From: Chaetomium olivaceum
Lineage: Eukaryota; Ascomycota; Sordariomycetes; Sordariales; Chaetomiaceae
Direction: 5' to 3'
Length of the DNA stretch: 64,000 nucleotides
Assembly (NCBI GenBank): GCA_039881045.1
Contig: JAYWVB010000004.1
Span: 620,001 to 684,000 of the forward strand
The notes under the pieces were generated by a model. That model had not been told where the DNA came from, did no database searches, and was given only the letters and a program-made list of their open reading frames with translations. Positions 63,526 through 64,000 of the stretch are shown piece after piece; position 1 is the first letter of the stretch, and every line of letters starts with the position of its first letter. The position numbers and the translations under genes are program-made.

Positions 63526-64000
63526 ATGAACGGGGACGGGCTAGATAACTCCGGGTCTATTTACTGCTGTCCGCTGTGTGGATGGGAAGTATGCGCGTAC
63601 CGGTCTAGGCCGGCCGCTGAAGACCGTGTCAACTTCGAACTTCCCGAGCTCTGGGCGAGGCAGTTCCGGGGGCGTAAGCCGCGTGCAGCCTTTGTCCCGA
63701 CTTTCCGTCGTCTTACAGGACTGACCCTGATGCAGTCTATTTCAACAGGTGGACCAACAACTTTGTGGTCACAGGTGTCGGCATCCACCGGGATCCAGTG
63801 ACGCCGTATTTCCTCGCGTCTCCGGACAGGAACGTGCGCTGGAGCGATGACGGCTACCACGTCAACTGGCGCATCTCCCTGGCTGAAATCAGGGCCGTCT
63901 GGCAGAGTCATCCCGGCATAGAGGATGTCGTCTTTCACGAAGCCTGTTGGGACTTGCTGGAGGAAGCGCTCGCCCCGGCCTCCGTTCCTCTCTCGCGGCT
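63526..64000 (+). CDS. Uncharacterised protein, N-terminal part, runs off the window
   Basis: Exon 1 is 63526-63673 from ATG (MNGDGLDNSGSIYCCPLCGWEV, ending WARQFRG); exon 2 is 63736-64000, with an intron 63674-63735 (GTAAGC, CCTGATGCAG) that keeps phase. It reads on through GVGIHRDPVTPYFLA, RWSDDGYHVNWRISLAEIRAV and VVFHEACWDLLEEALAP. It resembles a family of fungal proteins often annotated as F-box or hypothetical; the CCPLC start suggests zinc binding. No catalytic motif is visible. The C-terminus is missing, so the class cannot be settled. Confidence 0.7.

Overview
This window comes from a filamentous ascomycete, most likely a sordariomycete close to the Chaetomiaceae. The evidence is short spliceosomal introns with GTRNGT donors and CTAAC branch sites, a GH7 cellobiohydrolase I with a C-terminal CBM1, a HET-C type glycolipid transfer protein, a Zn2Cys6 regulator, a GATA-fingered Sfh1/Snf5 protein, and Ty1/copia elements. 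The family placement is inference from protein character; no search was run.

Left third (1-23.6 kb): accessory and transposon-rich. A degraded GH55 beta-1,3-glucanase gene enters from the left edge. Its last exon is split by a decayed copia element (4108-10110, TSD GGAGA). Beyond it lies a three-member tandem array of small Cys-rich proteins that all begin MCYxP (11159-14851), the third carrying a 39-bp minisatellite. A membrane-anchored Pro-rich protein of unknown function (15178-16877) is followed by a second, apparently intact copia element with identical 262-bp LTRs (17608-23547, TSD GCAGC). In both elements gag and pol are in the same frame, separated only by stop codons. Their primer-binding sites look like anticodon-arm (half-tRNA) sites: initiator Met in one and possibly Asn(GUU) in the other.

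Middle (23.6-45 kb): a MuiA/DUF4139 protein, a DRB0094/Rnl5-like RNA ligase with a repetitive tail, a minisatellite region, a broken Pif1/Helitron-type helicase, an uncharacterised three-exon gene, SFH1/SNF5, a divergent SDR/Zn2Cys6 regulator pair, and the cellobiohydrolase.

Right third (45-64 kb): a long gene-poor stretch upstream of the cellulase, then a DUF7924-like (restriction-fold) protein, a secreted TNT-domain NADase, phospholipase D, the HET-C/GLTP gene, an F-box/ankyrin protein, an intron-containing tRNA-Lys(UUU), and a gene running off the right edge.

Several genes carry single-base frameshifts. Two (SFH1 and the Zn2Cys6 regulator) can be explained by one missing G in a G run and may be sequence errors. 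The GH55 lesions include a 10-bp tandem duplication and a transposon, so that gene is truly broken. The GH7 gene is ambiguous.
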